Assembly: GCA_017500625.1 (NCBI GenBank)
Contig: JAFVYX010000124.1
Location: forward strand, 1-26,183
Direction of reading: 5' to 3'
Origin: Clostridia bacterium
GTDB taxonomy: Bacteria; Bacillota_A; Clostridia; Oscillospirales; CAG-272
Length of the DNA: 26,183 bases
This document shows positions 7,169 through 15,723 of this stretch, one piece after another (within the stretch, counting starts at the first letter, position 1; the number at the start of each line of letters is the position of its first letter). The notes beneath the pieces were generated by a model that worked only from the letters and a program-made list of their open reading frames with translations, did not search any database and had not been told where the DNA came from. The position numbers were made by a program, and so were the translations under genes.

Positions 7169-7200
7169 AGGCGCAACGACGTATGACGCGATTTTCACCG
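7169..7200. repeat. 17-base repeat copy 2 joined to an inverted part of the 30-base repeat, overlapping a stop codon
   Basis: 7169-7185 equals 7054-7070. From 7184 to 7200 the reverse complement reads CGGTGAAAATCGCGTCA, which is the core of the 30-base repeat less one G. The TGA of the HD-RyR-SLOG gene (7195-7197) lies inside this copy. Confidence 0.7.
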
Positions 7201-9546
7201 CTCGCAGGGGATAATGTGAATGTCCTCGCCCATCGTCAGACCACGCGACTTCTCGGCAAGGCGAATGTTGTGGTAGGTGCCGCCCTGGTTGATCGGGTGG
7301 CCGTCCTTATCGGCGAGCTTGGTCTCCACACCGTCCCAGAGGGCGATGAGCTTATCGGCCTTGGAGATGATGTACTTTGAGGCCTCAAGGTAGGTGAAGG
7401 CGGGATCGGGCACCACGCGGTAGGTGACGCTGAGCGCCAGAAGATGGCGCATGTCCAGCTCATCGGCGGGGGTAAAGGGATAGTTGTACGTCCGCGCGTC
7501 CTCACGGATCTTTTGGATGTATTCCTCGTAGGGCAGGGGAAGTGCCGCCTTGATGGTGATGCCAAGCTCAGCGGCACAGCGCGCGATGAGCTGGTCGGCA
7601 CCAAAGGCGAAGTTCGTGCGGACGACCACGCGGTAATCCTTCATATAGCCGCGCAGAATGTCCTTGATGCGCTCGCAAAGCGCGGGGTCGTTCATACGGA
7701 CCGTGCGATGACCGCAGCCCGCCACGTTGAGGACGGGCTTGCGCCCGTCACGGTAGCTGTAGATGCGGACGCCGTGACCGAAGCGGTAAAGAAAGGGGAT
7801 CATATTGCGGATCATAATGCGATCCTTCTCCTTCTCGCGCTCGGGAAGAAGGTCGTAGGGCAAAAGGTCCTTATGGAGCTTTTTGCGATTGCGCAGGCGC
7901 CTGTCCTCGCGCTCGCGCCCCGCCTCGTCCACCGTGACGTACTCGCGCCCGTAGCGCCAGCCCGCCTCCAGCTTTTCCTTGACCCAACGGAGATGCTCCT
8001 CGCGAGCGAGGAAGCCGAGGTCGTCACGCGCCGTGCCGTCCGCCTCGGTCTCCTGCTCAACAAAGCGGTTGACCACGGGGTATTCCATTTCCTTATCGCT
8101 GTAGAAGCAGTTGATGAGCTCCAGCTTCTCGGCATAGGACTTGGCCTGCTCGATGTTCGAGAGCTTGAATTCGAGCGACAGCTCGTCAAACGGGGGGATC
8201 TCCTCCCCGTTTTGCGCTTGTGCCTCACGGTAGCTCTCATGGATCGCCTCGGCAAAGTCCGAAAGGTTAATGAGCTTGTCCGACGAGGCGAAGGAGTGGA
8301 CCTTTTTCTCGCGCGCCTTACGTCTGGCGGTGGCCAGGAGCGTGGTGTGCAAAACGAGAAGCTCCCCGATCTCCTCGGTAAAGGAGACGGTATCGACAAG
8401 GTGCAGGTCGCCCTCCGCAAAATTGCGATAGCGCTTACCGCGCAAGGCCAGCACGTTCTGGTTGTAGCGCTCCTCCTCGCCGATCTCGGTCACACCGCCC
8501 CGTGTCAGGAGCGTCGGTGACTTGACACGCAGACTGTCAAAGAGGTAGTCGAGCTTCAGGGAGCCCGCCCCGATCGAAAGGCGAACGCCGTAAGCGAGGG
8601 GATCCTTTTTGCTGACGTGGCCAAAGGCACGGCGATCCCAATTTTGCAGCTCATCGCACAGAACGAGAAGATAGGCCAGGGGGTGGCGAGCGAGGGGGAT
8701 CGCCGTTTTTTCACCGAGGGCGGCGGCGAGATCGTAGCGGTTCAAGCTGTTGTGGAGAGCGATCGCCGTGAGGACGTCAAGAATGGGGAGCGTTGGCAAA
8801 ACGCCCGTGTCCGCCAGCTGACGCGACAAGAGCAGTGCGCTGAAGAAGGCGTGGTCCATAAAGGCGGGGCAGCGGTGATGACGGCGCTCGAGAAGGTCGA
8901 GAAGCACGTGCACGGGGTAGCCGAGACGGGCGTGGATATGGTACGAGAGCAGCTCCTGCAGCGTCCTGTAGTGCAAAGGGTAGCCCGAGGCCGCGGCCGC
9001 GGCCTCCGAAAGGCGGCAGAGCGGCTCAACGTTCTCATAGCCGACGTAAGGATTTTGAGGATTTTTCTCGCCCCACAGCTCCTCAACGTACGTCTTGACC
9101 TGCTCGTGCGCGAGCTGGAAGGGATAGCCGACGTCATGGAAAAGGGCGGTCATGCCCCAAAGATAGAGGAAGCTCCGCTCGGGGCTTTTCTCCTCGGGAT
9201 AAAAGGCGGTATAGGCAGAGCGGAAGTCCCCGTCACACGCATAGATCGCAAGACCGAGCGCAAAGACGTACGCCGAGTGCGAATAATGGTCGCGGTGCTT
9301 TGTGAGAAGCTCCCCCGAATGGTACTCGTGGTCCGAGAGAAATTCTACGAGCTTGCCGAGCGTGCCATAGCCCGAGCCAAACACACGGAAGGCCTCGCAA
9401 AAGGCGAAGTAGACGCAAAAAGCGTCCTCCTTGGTGCCCGTTTCACAGAATTTGTAAAGAGTTCTTTGCAAGCACTCCTTCTCTCCCGACCGAAGCCCCA
9501 GGGGGGTGCGGAAGAAGCGCTTGGAAAGCTCCGCCAGTGACGTCAT
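7195..9546 (-). CDS. HD phosphohydrolase - RyR - SLOG three-domain protein
   Basis: The protein has 783 residues in three parts. An N-terminal HD-type metal-dependent hydrolase-like region carries His84/His87/His90, His137-Asp138 (ALFHDVG), His265-Asn266 (AIALHN) and Asp298 in LVLCDELQNW. A RyR (ryanodine-receptor-type) repeat covers about 513-590 (LAREEHLRW...AGWRYG). A C-terminal SLOG nucleotide-binding Rossmann-like domain covers about 603-780 (VAGCGHR; FGADQLIARCAAELGI; ALPLPYEEY; KADKLIALWDG; GGTYHNIRLA). SLOG domains sense or process nucleotide-derived ligands, and HD enzymes often cleave phosphoesters. It is the last gene of the operon, 19 bases after the RyR membrane gene, with ribosome site GAAGGAG. 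I infer a ligand sensor coupled to a nucleotide hydrolase. The substrate and ligand are unknown. Confidence 0.85.
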   Translation of the reverse strand: MTSLAELSKRFFRTPLGLRSGEKECLQRTLYKFCETGTKEDAFCVYFAFCEAFRVFGSGYGTLGKLVEFLSDHEYHSGELLTKHRDHYSHSAYVFALGLAIYACDGDFRSAYTAFYPEEKSPERSFLYLWGMTALFHDVGYPFQLAHEQVKTYVEELWGEKNPQNPYVGYENVEPLCRLSEAAAAASGYPLHYRTLQELLSYHIHARLGYPVHVLLDLLERRHHRCPAFMDHAFFSALLLSRQLADTGVLPTLPILDVLTAIALHNSLNRYDLAAALGEKTAIPLARHPLAYLLVLCDELQNWDRRAFGHVSKKDPLAYGVRLSIGAGSLKLDYLFDSLRVKSPTLLTRGGVTEIGEEERYNQNVLALRGKRYRNFAEGDLHLVDTVSFTEEIGELLVLHTTLLATARRKAREKKVHSFASSDKLINLSDFAEAIHESYREAQAQNGEEIPPFDELSLEFKLSNIEQAKSYAEKLELINCFYSDKEMEYPVVNRFVEQETEADGTARDDLGFLAREEHLRWVKEKLEAGWRYGREYVTVDEAGREREDRRLRNRKKLHKDLLPYDLLPEREKEKDRIMIRNMIPFLYRFGHGVRIYSYRDGRKPVLNVAGCGHRTVRMNDPALCERIKDILRGYMKDYRVVVRTNFAFGADQLIARCAAELGITIKAALPLPYEEYIQKIREDARTYNYPFTPADELDMRHLLALSVTYRVVPDPAFTYLEASKYIISKADKLIALWDGVETKLADKDGHPINQGGTYHNIRLAEKSRGLTMGEDIHIIPCER

Positions 9547-9565
9547 AGCACGTCTCCTTCACTTT

Positions 9566-11896
9566 TTATCGCTTGTAGATCTTGTAGCCGTTCTCGTCAA
9601 GCAGCCAGAAGGCGCCGTCAAGCAGCTGGTAGTCGTATTTGATGACGTCGCGCTCAAGCTCGGGGACGCCGTCACGCTCGGCCACGATGCGGCGGAATTC
9701 ACGCAGCCCTTCAAAGCTTGTCAGGTTGCCGTGGCGCCGTCCCTCGTAGGTCTTGCCGTTCGTGTATCGGCCGTCGGCGCGGCGCTCCGAGAGGATCGCC
9801 TCACGGGTGGCGGGGACAAAGCCCTGAAGGATCATATACGCATTCCAGCGGCTGTGCTCCTGCATCGCCATCGTCGTACGGCGCGAGGGCGTGGGCTCGA
9901 GGGGGTACGCAATGGCGGTGGGGGCGCCGTTCTCGCCACCCGTGAAGACGGGGCGGTCGTCCCTTGCGTAATGCGCCATATACTCCTCTGCGGAAAGAGG
10001 CGTGCGACCGTCCTCACGCTCCTCGGCGGGCAGCGCCTCATAGGCCTCCGAAAGGCGGCGCTCCTCAAGGACCGCGGCGGTGAGGGCGGCGGTGTCCTCG
10101 GGGGTGGCGGCCGCTAAGGCCTCGCGGCGCGCCGTGGCCTCGCGCAGGCGGTCGGCGACCGTTTTTTCGGTGTAGTCGAGCCCCATCATCTGGAGCTTTT
10201 GGCGGAGCGAGAGGCAGGCATAGAGGTTTGACTCACGCTCGAGGGGCGAGAGCGAGGTGTAGAAGCGGCGGCGCGAGGCCTCCATTTCCTCGGCGGTGAC
10301 GGGGCCGCGCTTCACGTCACGCTCCACGTCGTACGCAAAGTGGCGCATAATGGCCATTTCCGAGAGGCGCTCCCGCACCACACGGCTGTATTCGTACGCC
10401 GTCTCGGCCTCGGTGCCAAAGGGGTGGCAGCGCGAGGTGTCGAGACAGACCGAGGCATCGCGCAGAACGTCCTTGTCCTTGACACGGACAAAGACGTGGC
10501 AGTTGTCGGCGCCCCACTCGCTGAGCTTGGCCGAGATCTTGTTGGCAATGTCGATCGAGGCGTAATCGGCACCGAGCGACACGATGATATAAGAGATGGC
10601 CGAGGGGCCGCGGCCGATGACGGCGCGCAGGTCCTCGTAGAAGCTCTTATCGTTGATGTCAAAGTAATGGTAGGTCTCCTCGGCGGGCATCGGCGGCAGG
10701 GGGAGATACTCGTCCTCCCCAACGCTTGGCGTACCGTCCGCCGAAAAGAAGGTGTGCTTATAGCGGAAGTAGTTATGGTTGAGGTTCTTGTGGCCGCCCG
10801 TGTGCAGGCGGTCAAAGAGGTGATAGGAGACGCGGGCGGGCACGGCGGCACCCGTCGGCCCCTCGGTCATGAGCTGGTTGTTGGCGACCATCGAGAGAAA
10901 GACCTGCTGATTGGTGCGGCCAAAGCCGATCATAGCCACCGTCACCTCGGCCGCGGGGGTAAGGAGCGAGGTCTCGGTGTCGAGGTGGGCGGGCGTCATA
11001 AAGGCGGTGAGGGGATAGCGGTCCACGAAATCGACCGCCACCTGACGGTACTCGTTGACGTAATGCAGGCAGCCCATGGCCTCCCTCTCGTAGCGCGAAT
11101 AGATGTCCTCGTACTCGCGGTTACCGAAGACGTAGACCTCCACGTTGCCGACCACGGCCTCGCCGCGCCGCTTCATATACTCGACAAAGCGCCCCGCAAG
11201 GTAGAGCTTGCGCTTTTCGTCCTCCTCGGCAATGATGATATTGATGCGCTCGTGCGTGCCGCGCAGGGCGGTGGCAAGGCGGTCAACGTCGGAGAGGAAC
11301 CAATCGAGGACTGGCTTGCCCTTGACAAAGGGCCGATACGTGACGTTGGCGATGAAGAGCTTTTCCCGCTCGGCGGCCGAAAGGTCACCGACGATCATTT
11401 TCTTGGTCGGGCAGGACTTGTAGATCGCGCGGCCCGCGGCGGTGGCACCGATGACGATGCATTTTGTGCCGCCCCCATGCACGAAGGCGCGGCGGGAGAG
11501 GACCTCCCAAACGCTCTGGTGGAAGACCGAGAAGGCGAACATCAGGGCGTTGAGAATGACGATCGCAAGGCAGACGTACACCGTCACGCGGAACTCGGGC
11601 AGAACGCCCGCAAGGGCCGCGACCGACGAGGTGTCGTACTTCAGCGCGATGAGATAGATGGCCTTCGAGATGCCGTCAAGGAGCGCCTCAAAGAAGGTCT
11701 TACCCACGTGCAGGTTGTTGATGAGAAAGAGGGGGACCGCCACGACGTAAACGATCGCGCATTTGCCCTTTTTGAAGTTGCGTACGTAGGCAATGCGGTC
11801 GGGACGGGGCAGGGTGACCGTGCGGTAAGCGACCACCGCCACGATCGCCAAAAGAAAGGCGGCGCAAAAATAGGTGACAAGTCTGAAAGCCAGCAT
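9566..11896 (-). CDS. Membrane protein with two Rossmann/RCK-like (TrkA-N) domains and a C-terminal RyR domain
   Basis: The protein has 776 residues. Hydrophobic segments lie at about 5-27, 45-62 and 105-123. A first nucleotide-binding-like domain starts at 144 (TKCIVIGATAAGR) and a second at 318 (VTVAMIGFGRTNQQ, a G-x-G-x-x-N loop), with HVFVRVKD closing the second Rossmann core. RCK/TrkA-N domains gate potassium channels or transporters by binding nucleotides. A charged linker (about 580-640) leads to a RyR domain at about 675-770 (MAMQEHSRWNAYMILQGF). The ATG at 11896 has GAGAGG upstream, 10 bases after the preceding stop; a further 27 in-frame codons upstream overlap the GNAT gene and lack membrane character. 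There is no obvious channel pore, so the transport role is open. It is likely the membrane output of the operon. Confidence 0.8.
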   Translation of the reverse strand: MLAFRLVTYFCAAFLLAIVAVVAYRTVTLPRPDRIAYVRNFKKGKCAIVYVVAVPLFLINNLHVGKTFFEALLDGISKAIYLIALKYDTSSVAALAGVLPEFRVTVYVCLAIVILNALMFAFSVFHQSVWEVLSRRAFVHGGGTKCIVIGATAAGRAIYKSCPTKKMIVGDLSAAEREKLFIANVTYRPFVKGKPVLDWFLSDVDRLATALRGTHERINIIIAEEDEKRKLYLAGRFVEYMKRRGEAVVGNVEVYVFGNREYEDIYSRYEREAMGCLHYVNEYRQVAVDFVDRYPLTAFMTPAHLDTETSLLTPAAEVTVAMIGFGRTNQQVFLSMVANNQLMTEGPTGAAVPARVSYHLFDRLHTGGHKNLNHNYFRYKHTFFSADGTPSVGEDEYLPLPPMPAEETYHYFDINDKSFYEDLRAVIGRGPSAISYIIVSLGADYASIDIANKISAKLSEWGADNCHVFVRVKDKDVLRDASVCLDTSRCHPFGTEAETAYEYSRVVRERLSEMAIMRHFAYDVERDVKRGPVTAEEMEASRRRFYTSLSPLERESNLYACLSLRQKLQMMGLDYTEKTVADRLREATARREALAAATPEDTAALTAAVLEERRLSEAYEALPAEEREDGRTPLSAEEYMAHYARDDRPVFTGGENGAPTAIAYPLEPTPSRRTTMAMQEHSRWNAYMILQGFVPATREAILSERRADGRYTNGKTYEGRRHGNLTSFEGLREFRRIVAERDGVPELERDVIKYDYQLLDGAFWLLDENGYKIYKR

Positions 11897-11906
11897 AAGA
11901 TACCTC

Positions 11907-12530
11907 TCAGGGATTTCCGTTGTGGACCATGCGGTAGCACCGCACGGTGGGGAGACCGTGGCCTCCGTAATCCTCAAAATCGTTGCCGATGATGCGGAAG
12001 CCGAACTTTTCGTAAAGGCGGATCGCCGCGGCGTTGTCCTTAAGCACCGTCAGCTCAAAGACGCCGCGGTCAGCCCCCTCAAAGAGCGAGGCAAGGAGAA
12101 AGGACGCCACTCCCCTTCCGCGATACTCGGCCTTGACCGACACGTTGCAGATGCTCTTGCCGAGCTTGCGGTAGTTGTAGGTCTTGTCCATATACTCTGC
12201 GGCCGAGAAGAAGGCGGGCGTTGGCTCGATCTCCGCCCTCTCGAAGTCCGAGAGCAGGGCGTCCTTATCCCAGCGCAGCTCGTGCGGAGCGTTAAGAGCG
12301 CAGGCGATGACCTCATCGCGCGCGTTTTTCACGATGTGAATGGCGTCCTTGTAAAAGACGCTCTTCTCGTTTTCAAACGCATAGGACAGCACGCGCTTGG
12401 CGTTCTCCTCGCACCCGAAAAGGTCGCGGTAGATGTAAGGATCGGTCGCGTAGATCAGGGCCGCCGTCTCCTCATAATCCCCACGGTGAGAAAGGCGCCC
12501 CGTGGTAAAGGCAGTATCAGGTGTCTTCAT
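11907..12530 (-). CDS. GNAT-family N-acetyltransferase
   Basis: This 207-residue protein has a GNAT domain in its C-terminal half. NVSVKAEYRGRGVASFLL contains the acetyl-CoA pyrophosphate loop (R-G-R-G-V-A), and LTVLKDNAAAIRLYEKFGFRI is motif B. The N-terminal half (ALIYATDPYIYRDLFG) is of the type seen in small-metabolite acetyltransferases. The ATG at 12530 lies inside the end of the 755-aa gene (14-base overlap, different frame), and the RyR membrane gene follows after 10 bases, so it is co-translated with both. Within the operon it could modify a partner protein or a nucleotide-like metabolite, or be a passenger. The substrate is unknown. Confidence 0.88.
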   Translation of the reverse strand: MKTPDTAFTTGRLSHRGDYEETAALIYATDPYIYRDLFGCEENAKRVLSYAFENEKSVFYKDAIHIVKNARDEVIACALNAPHELRWDKDALLSDFERAEIEPTPAFFSAAEYMDKTYNYRKLGKSICNVSVKAEYRGRGVASFLLASLFEGADRGVFELTVLKDNAAAIRLYEKFGFRIIGNDFEDYGGHGLPTVRCYRMVHNGNP

Positions 12531-14784
12531 CGATCATTTCCAAATTGCCGTAGGCGATGAGCGTCGGCTCGATCCAGAGCTTTAGGCCGTTATTCGAGCA
12601 CATCTGGTTCGGCATGCAGTAATACTTCGTATTGATGGTGTAGCGGAAGTCCGAGATCATCTCGATGTCAAGGTCGCGCTTGGCGGCGGGAGAGGCCACC
12701 GAGAAATGGGCGATGCGGTAGCCGTCACGCGTTTCCTGCGCGTATTCGAAGGTGCCGACGTAGGGATAAATGCCCTCAAGGCCTGCCCCCTCCTCCTTAC
12801 CGTTCTGAAGATAGCGATAGATCTCAAGGATCGCGCCGATGCGGGCATCGAGGCCCTGGTCGTCCACGTCGCCAAGCTCGGTCAGCATCTCCAGCGGCTT
12901 CACCTCGGAGAAGTCGAGAAGCTGATACCGACCGAGGCACTCCCCGAGCAGGCGCTTTTTCTCCTTGGCGGCATTATCGGCGGCATAGATGCATTCGTCG
13001 TTGAGCGCCGACAGCTCGGCAAGAATGGCGCCCACGTCATTGCCCTCCAGCGCCGAGAGGCGTTTGCCCTGCGCCTTGACCTCGGCGCGGAACTCGCGGT
13101 TGGCGCGGCTCTGGAATTCATCGATCTGCTTGGCCGTCATCACCGAATCGCGCGAATGCGCGTGGTACTCGCTCTTGACACGAACGTAGCGGAAGAAGCC
13201 GCAGTAGAAGATGTAGAGCGATTTCAGGGTGCGGAAGACGATCGAGCGCACCTTCTCGCGGCGGCGCGAAAGAGGCAGATCGCCGCTTCCCTGCAACAGC
13301 TCCAGCATCTTGATGTGCGAATTGATGTTCAGGGGATACTTGTTCTTGAAGCTCCCGTCCTGCGTCTCGTCGGCGGTGACGAGCTCCGAAAGATACGAGA
13401 CGATCTGCAAGGCGCGCACCTCCGAGAGGATCGCGCTTCTCTCCTCCTCGGCCACGGCGCCCACCACGTCATTGGCGGTCTGGCTCTCGCCAAAGTACTG
13501 GGCGCTCCAGCGCTCGTAAGCCGATGCGGCCTCACGCTCGATCTCCTCGCGCAGCTTTTCGGCGAGGAAGACGTCCGAGCCGAAACGCGACTCAAGACTG
13601 TGCAGAAGCTTGCCAAAGAGCGAGGGGAAGCACGAGAAAAGGAACTGAAGAACGCCCGTGGCGCTCTCCTTGACAAGCAGCACGACCACGGCACTATCCC
13701 AAGAGCCCCCCTCAAAGAGCGTGGGGTGCTTCGACGAATACTGGGCGTGGAGACGGTGCTTCACCTCGTCGGTCAAAACGTCCGAGACCGAGAGGGCCAG
13801 CTGCTTGATGTAGCGATAGTTGATCGAATAGAAGTCGCGGAGCAGGGCTCCCTCGTTCTCGGTGCCCACGTTGAGGCGCAGGTCGCGCGAGACGGCGCTC
13901 ACCGCCTTCGGGCCGACAAGCCCCAGCTCGCCGTCCTTCCCTACAAAGCCCTCCTGCGTAGTGACGGCCAGATAAAACTCGCAGTCCTCAATGCCGATGC
14001 CCGAATAGGCGAGGCGAAGAACGTCCTTCGTCTTGCCGTCGGTCGTATCGTAGAGCACGTTCTGGAGATAGTAGAAGCGCCCGTCCACCGCAAGGAGCGT
14101 AAGGCAGGTGTCAAGCGCCTCCTGCGTATGCAGGCCGTCCAGCTCCATCGTGACGCGGCAGACGCCGTCAAACTCGTACCTCTCCCCGTCCTCGTAGAGA
14201 TAGGGCGTGCCGTGGCGGCCGCCAAGCAGGGGCGTGACGGTCAGGGTGAGGTCCTGAAGGAAGGGAAAGAGCGACAAAAGCTCGACCAGCTCATCGTACT
14301 TTACCGTGATATCCTCCTTCATGTCGATCATGCGCGAGGAACGGCGCGCAAGCTCAGCACAGCGGATAAAGTAGGCAAAGCGGTTGTCGGCATCGCGGTT
14401 GAAGTACTCGGACATGCCCATATCCTTCGAGATGATGCCATCGTAATAGATGTCGAGCTGAACGTCGAGAATGGTCGGCTCAATGATCGCAAAGCCAAGC
14501 GCCCTCTCGCGGAAAAGGCCCGAGAAGGTCTTGGTGATGCGCATATAGGAATTGAATTTTTCAAGCTTATCGGGATTGAGATCGGGGTTTTCCGCGCGCC
14601 AGCGGCGGTAGCGCGAATAGATGAGCGCGAAGGCCAGGTTGAAGACGGCGGAATAGCTCTTGTAGATCTCACCGACCGTCGTCAGGAAATCGTCCTTATC
14701 GAAGCGGCCGTCAAAGAGGAAGGCGAGCGTACCCTCGTCGCGGATATAGCGACCGATCTTTTTGATGCAGGTGGCTCTGTCCAT
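12517..14784 (-). CDS. Large operon protein of unknown function (755 aa)
   Basis: I do not recognise a family. The N terminus (about 1-200) is mixed alpha/beta with many aromatic residues. A middle part contains short strand-rich stretches (SGIGIEDCEFYLAVTTQE near 260-280). Residues of about 500-640 are rich in charged helix and may form coiled coils. The C terminus (about 690-755) looks globular again, with several Cys in YYCMPNQMCSNN. There is no signal peptide or clear membrane segment. The ATG at 14784 lies 2 bases after the stop of the ATPase gene, with GGAG 9 bases before it, and its end overlaps the GNAT gene by 14 bases, so it belongs firmly to the operon. It may be a partner of the ATPase. 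A long frame on the opposite strand is a shadow. Confidence 0.75.
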   Translation of the reverse strand: MDRATCIKKIGRYIRDEGTLAFLFDGRFDKDDFLTTVGEIYKSYSAVFNLAFALIYSRYRRWRAENPDLNPDKLEKFNSYMRITKTFSGLFRERALGFAIIEPTILDVQLDIYYDGIISKDMGMSEYFNRDADNRFAYFIRCAELARRSSRMIDMKEDITVKYDELVELLSLFPFLQDLTLTVTPLLGGRHGTPYLYEDGERYEFDGVCRVTMELDGLHTQEALDTCLTLLAVDGRFYYLQNVLYDTTDGKTKDVLRLAYSGIGIEDCEFYLAVTTQEGFVGKDGELGLVGPKAVSAVSRDLRLNVGTENEGALLRDFYSINYRYIKQLALSVSDVLTDEVKHRLHAQYSSKHPTLFEGGSWDSAVVVLLVKESATGVLQFLFSCFPSLFGKLLHSLESRFGSDVFLAEKLREEIEREAASAYERWSAQYFGESQTANDVVGAVAEEERSAILSEVRALQIVSYLSELVTADETQDGSFKNKYPLNINSHIKMLELLQGSGDLPLSRRREKVRSIVFRTLKSLYIFYCGFFRYVRVKSEYHAHSRDSVMTAKQIDEFQSRANREFRAEVKAQGKRLSALEGNDVGAILAELSALNDECIYAADNAAKEKKRLLGECLGRYQLLDFSEVKPLEMLTELGDVDDQGLDARIGAILEIYRYLQNGKEEGAGLEGIYPYVGTFEYAQETRDGYRIAHFSVASPAAKRDLDIEMISDFRYTINTKYYCMPNQMCSNNGLKLWIEPTLIAYGNLEMIDEDT

Positions 14785-14786
14785 CG

Positions 14787-15707
14787 TCAGTCTCCGACCA
14801 CGCGGTCAACGACCATCTGATAGGCGCGGCAGGCGAGGCGCTCATCGGGCGAGAGCTTTTCCTCGGGAAGCTTGAAGAGGATATCCTCCTGGATCTTGAA
14901 GCGCTTGACCTCGTTGACACCGAAGAAGGACTGCCCCTCCCCGACCATGGCGAGGTCGATCGTGTTGTTGTTGATCGAGATCTTCGAGAAATCGTCGATG
15001 ATGAGCTTTTTGATGTTCTCATAGCTGACGGCAATGCCGTTGATGAGGATCTCGTCGGTCGGGACGGCGTTCGGAATGATGACAAAGCGCTTGTTGCTGA
15101 AGTTCTTCAGCTTGTTCATCAAAAATTCGTGCGTGCCCATGCGGAACTGGTAGGTGATGCGCATGCAGGTCGCCACGCTGTCCGAAACGTCCAGCGCCCA
15201 CTGCGCCGTGGCCTGGTTGCCTGCGGGAGTGTCGAACACCACCGCCGAGAACTCAAACTCCTCGCACGCCTTGACGATGTCGCGGAAGCGGCTCTCCTCG
15301 ATGCCGCCGATCGCATAGTTGTTCGAGCCGCCCTTGGTGATCGCCTCGTCCCGCTTGGTGGGCATAAAGAGGACGGTCTCGCGGCTGGCGTTGTCAAGGC
15401 CGAAGCAATCGCCGACGGGAATGCAGTGGCGGAACACCGCGTGATGCGCGATGTCGGTGCGCGCGGGGCTGTTGAGGATCTTGGAGTAGCCCGCGGCCAG
15501 CGCCTCCTGGATCGAGTAGCTCTCGACGTCGGGACGGCTCTTTTTCAGGAGGAAGGTGAGGCCCGCGCTGTCAAGGTCAAGGTCAAAGACGAGGATCGGG
15601 TGCTTCGGGGTGGCGTTCAGCTTCTTGACAAGGTAGGGGATCGTGTTGTAAACGACCGAGGAACGGCCCGCGCCGCCCTTGTAGGAGAAATAAGAGATCT
15701 TTTTCAT
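14787..15707 (-). CDS. ParA/MinD-like P-loop ATPase with a KGGAGR Walker A
   Basis: This 306-residue protein is a member of the SIMIBI (ParA/MinD/Mrp) ATPase class. The N terminus MKKISYFSYKGGAGRSS carries the deviant Walker A with signature Lys10, but Arg15 replaces the usual second Lys. This resembles the KGGVGR-variant ATPases that accompany conflict-system genes. LVFDLDLDSAGLTF is the Asp-bearing strand after Walker A, and VVFDTPAGNQ fits Walker B (D-T-P-A-G). The ATG at 15707 has AAGGAG 12 bases upstream; a TTG at 15713 sits at a better 6-base spacing and could be the real start (two residues more). It starts 16 bases after the 710-aa gene. It probably acts as a nucleotide-dependent switch or assembly factor. 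Confidence 0.88.
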   Translation of the reverse strand: MKKISYFSYKGGAGRSSVVYNTIPYLVKKLNATPKHPILVFDLDLDSAGLTFLLKKSRPDVESYSIQEALAAGYSKILNSPARTDIAHHAVFRHCIPVGDCFGLDNASRETVLFMPTKRDEAITKGGSNNYAIGGIEESRFRDIVKACEEFEFSAVVFDTPAGNQATAQWALDVSDSVATCMRITYQFRMGTHEFLMNKLKNFSNKRFVIIPNAVPTDEILINGIAVSYENIKKLIIDDFSKISINNNTIDLAMVGEGQSFFGVNEVKRFKIQEDILFKLPEEKLSPDERLACRAYQMVVDRVVGD

Positions 15708-15723
15708 AGTCAATCAACGCTCC

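Larger units (their letters stand above)
6683..7194. other. Repeat-rich noncoding stretch at the 3' end of the TIR/RyR operon
   Basis: About 510 bases without a gene I can support. It holds a pair of 44-nt hairpin units, a 30-base repeat pair with a third inverted partial copy, a 17-base exact repeat pair and two TACGT-rich segments. The segments at 6921-6949 and 7128-7157 share the pattern GGCG..GGCGTACT..ACGTACGT..GAGC. A 68-codon frame at 7008-7214 exists but runs through the repeats and into the end of the neighbouring gene. Confidence 0.7.

Noticed and set aside
6683..7194. CRISPR array or CRISPR-like repeats
   Set aside because: The repeats are few, of different kinds and orientation, and irregularly spaced, with no cas genes in the window.
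7008..7214. 68-codon plus-strand frame (MKQVTTRAHFDH...) with a weak AGGG before the ATG
   Set aside because: It is built largely from the repeats at 7054-7200, runs into the end of the HD-RyR-SLOG gene on the other strand, and has no promoter or family. It is more likely a translated repeat.
12706..14820. Plus-strand open frame of 704 codons opposite the 755-aa operon gene, and similar long antisense frames opposite most GC-rich genes (for example 1399-3153 minus, 10340-11992 plus)
   Set aside because: They have no ribosome site, no family motif and an amino-acid make-up typical of the antisense frame of GC-rich genes (rich in Val, Arg, Leu, His). The sense genes have motifs and tight operon spacing.
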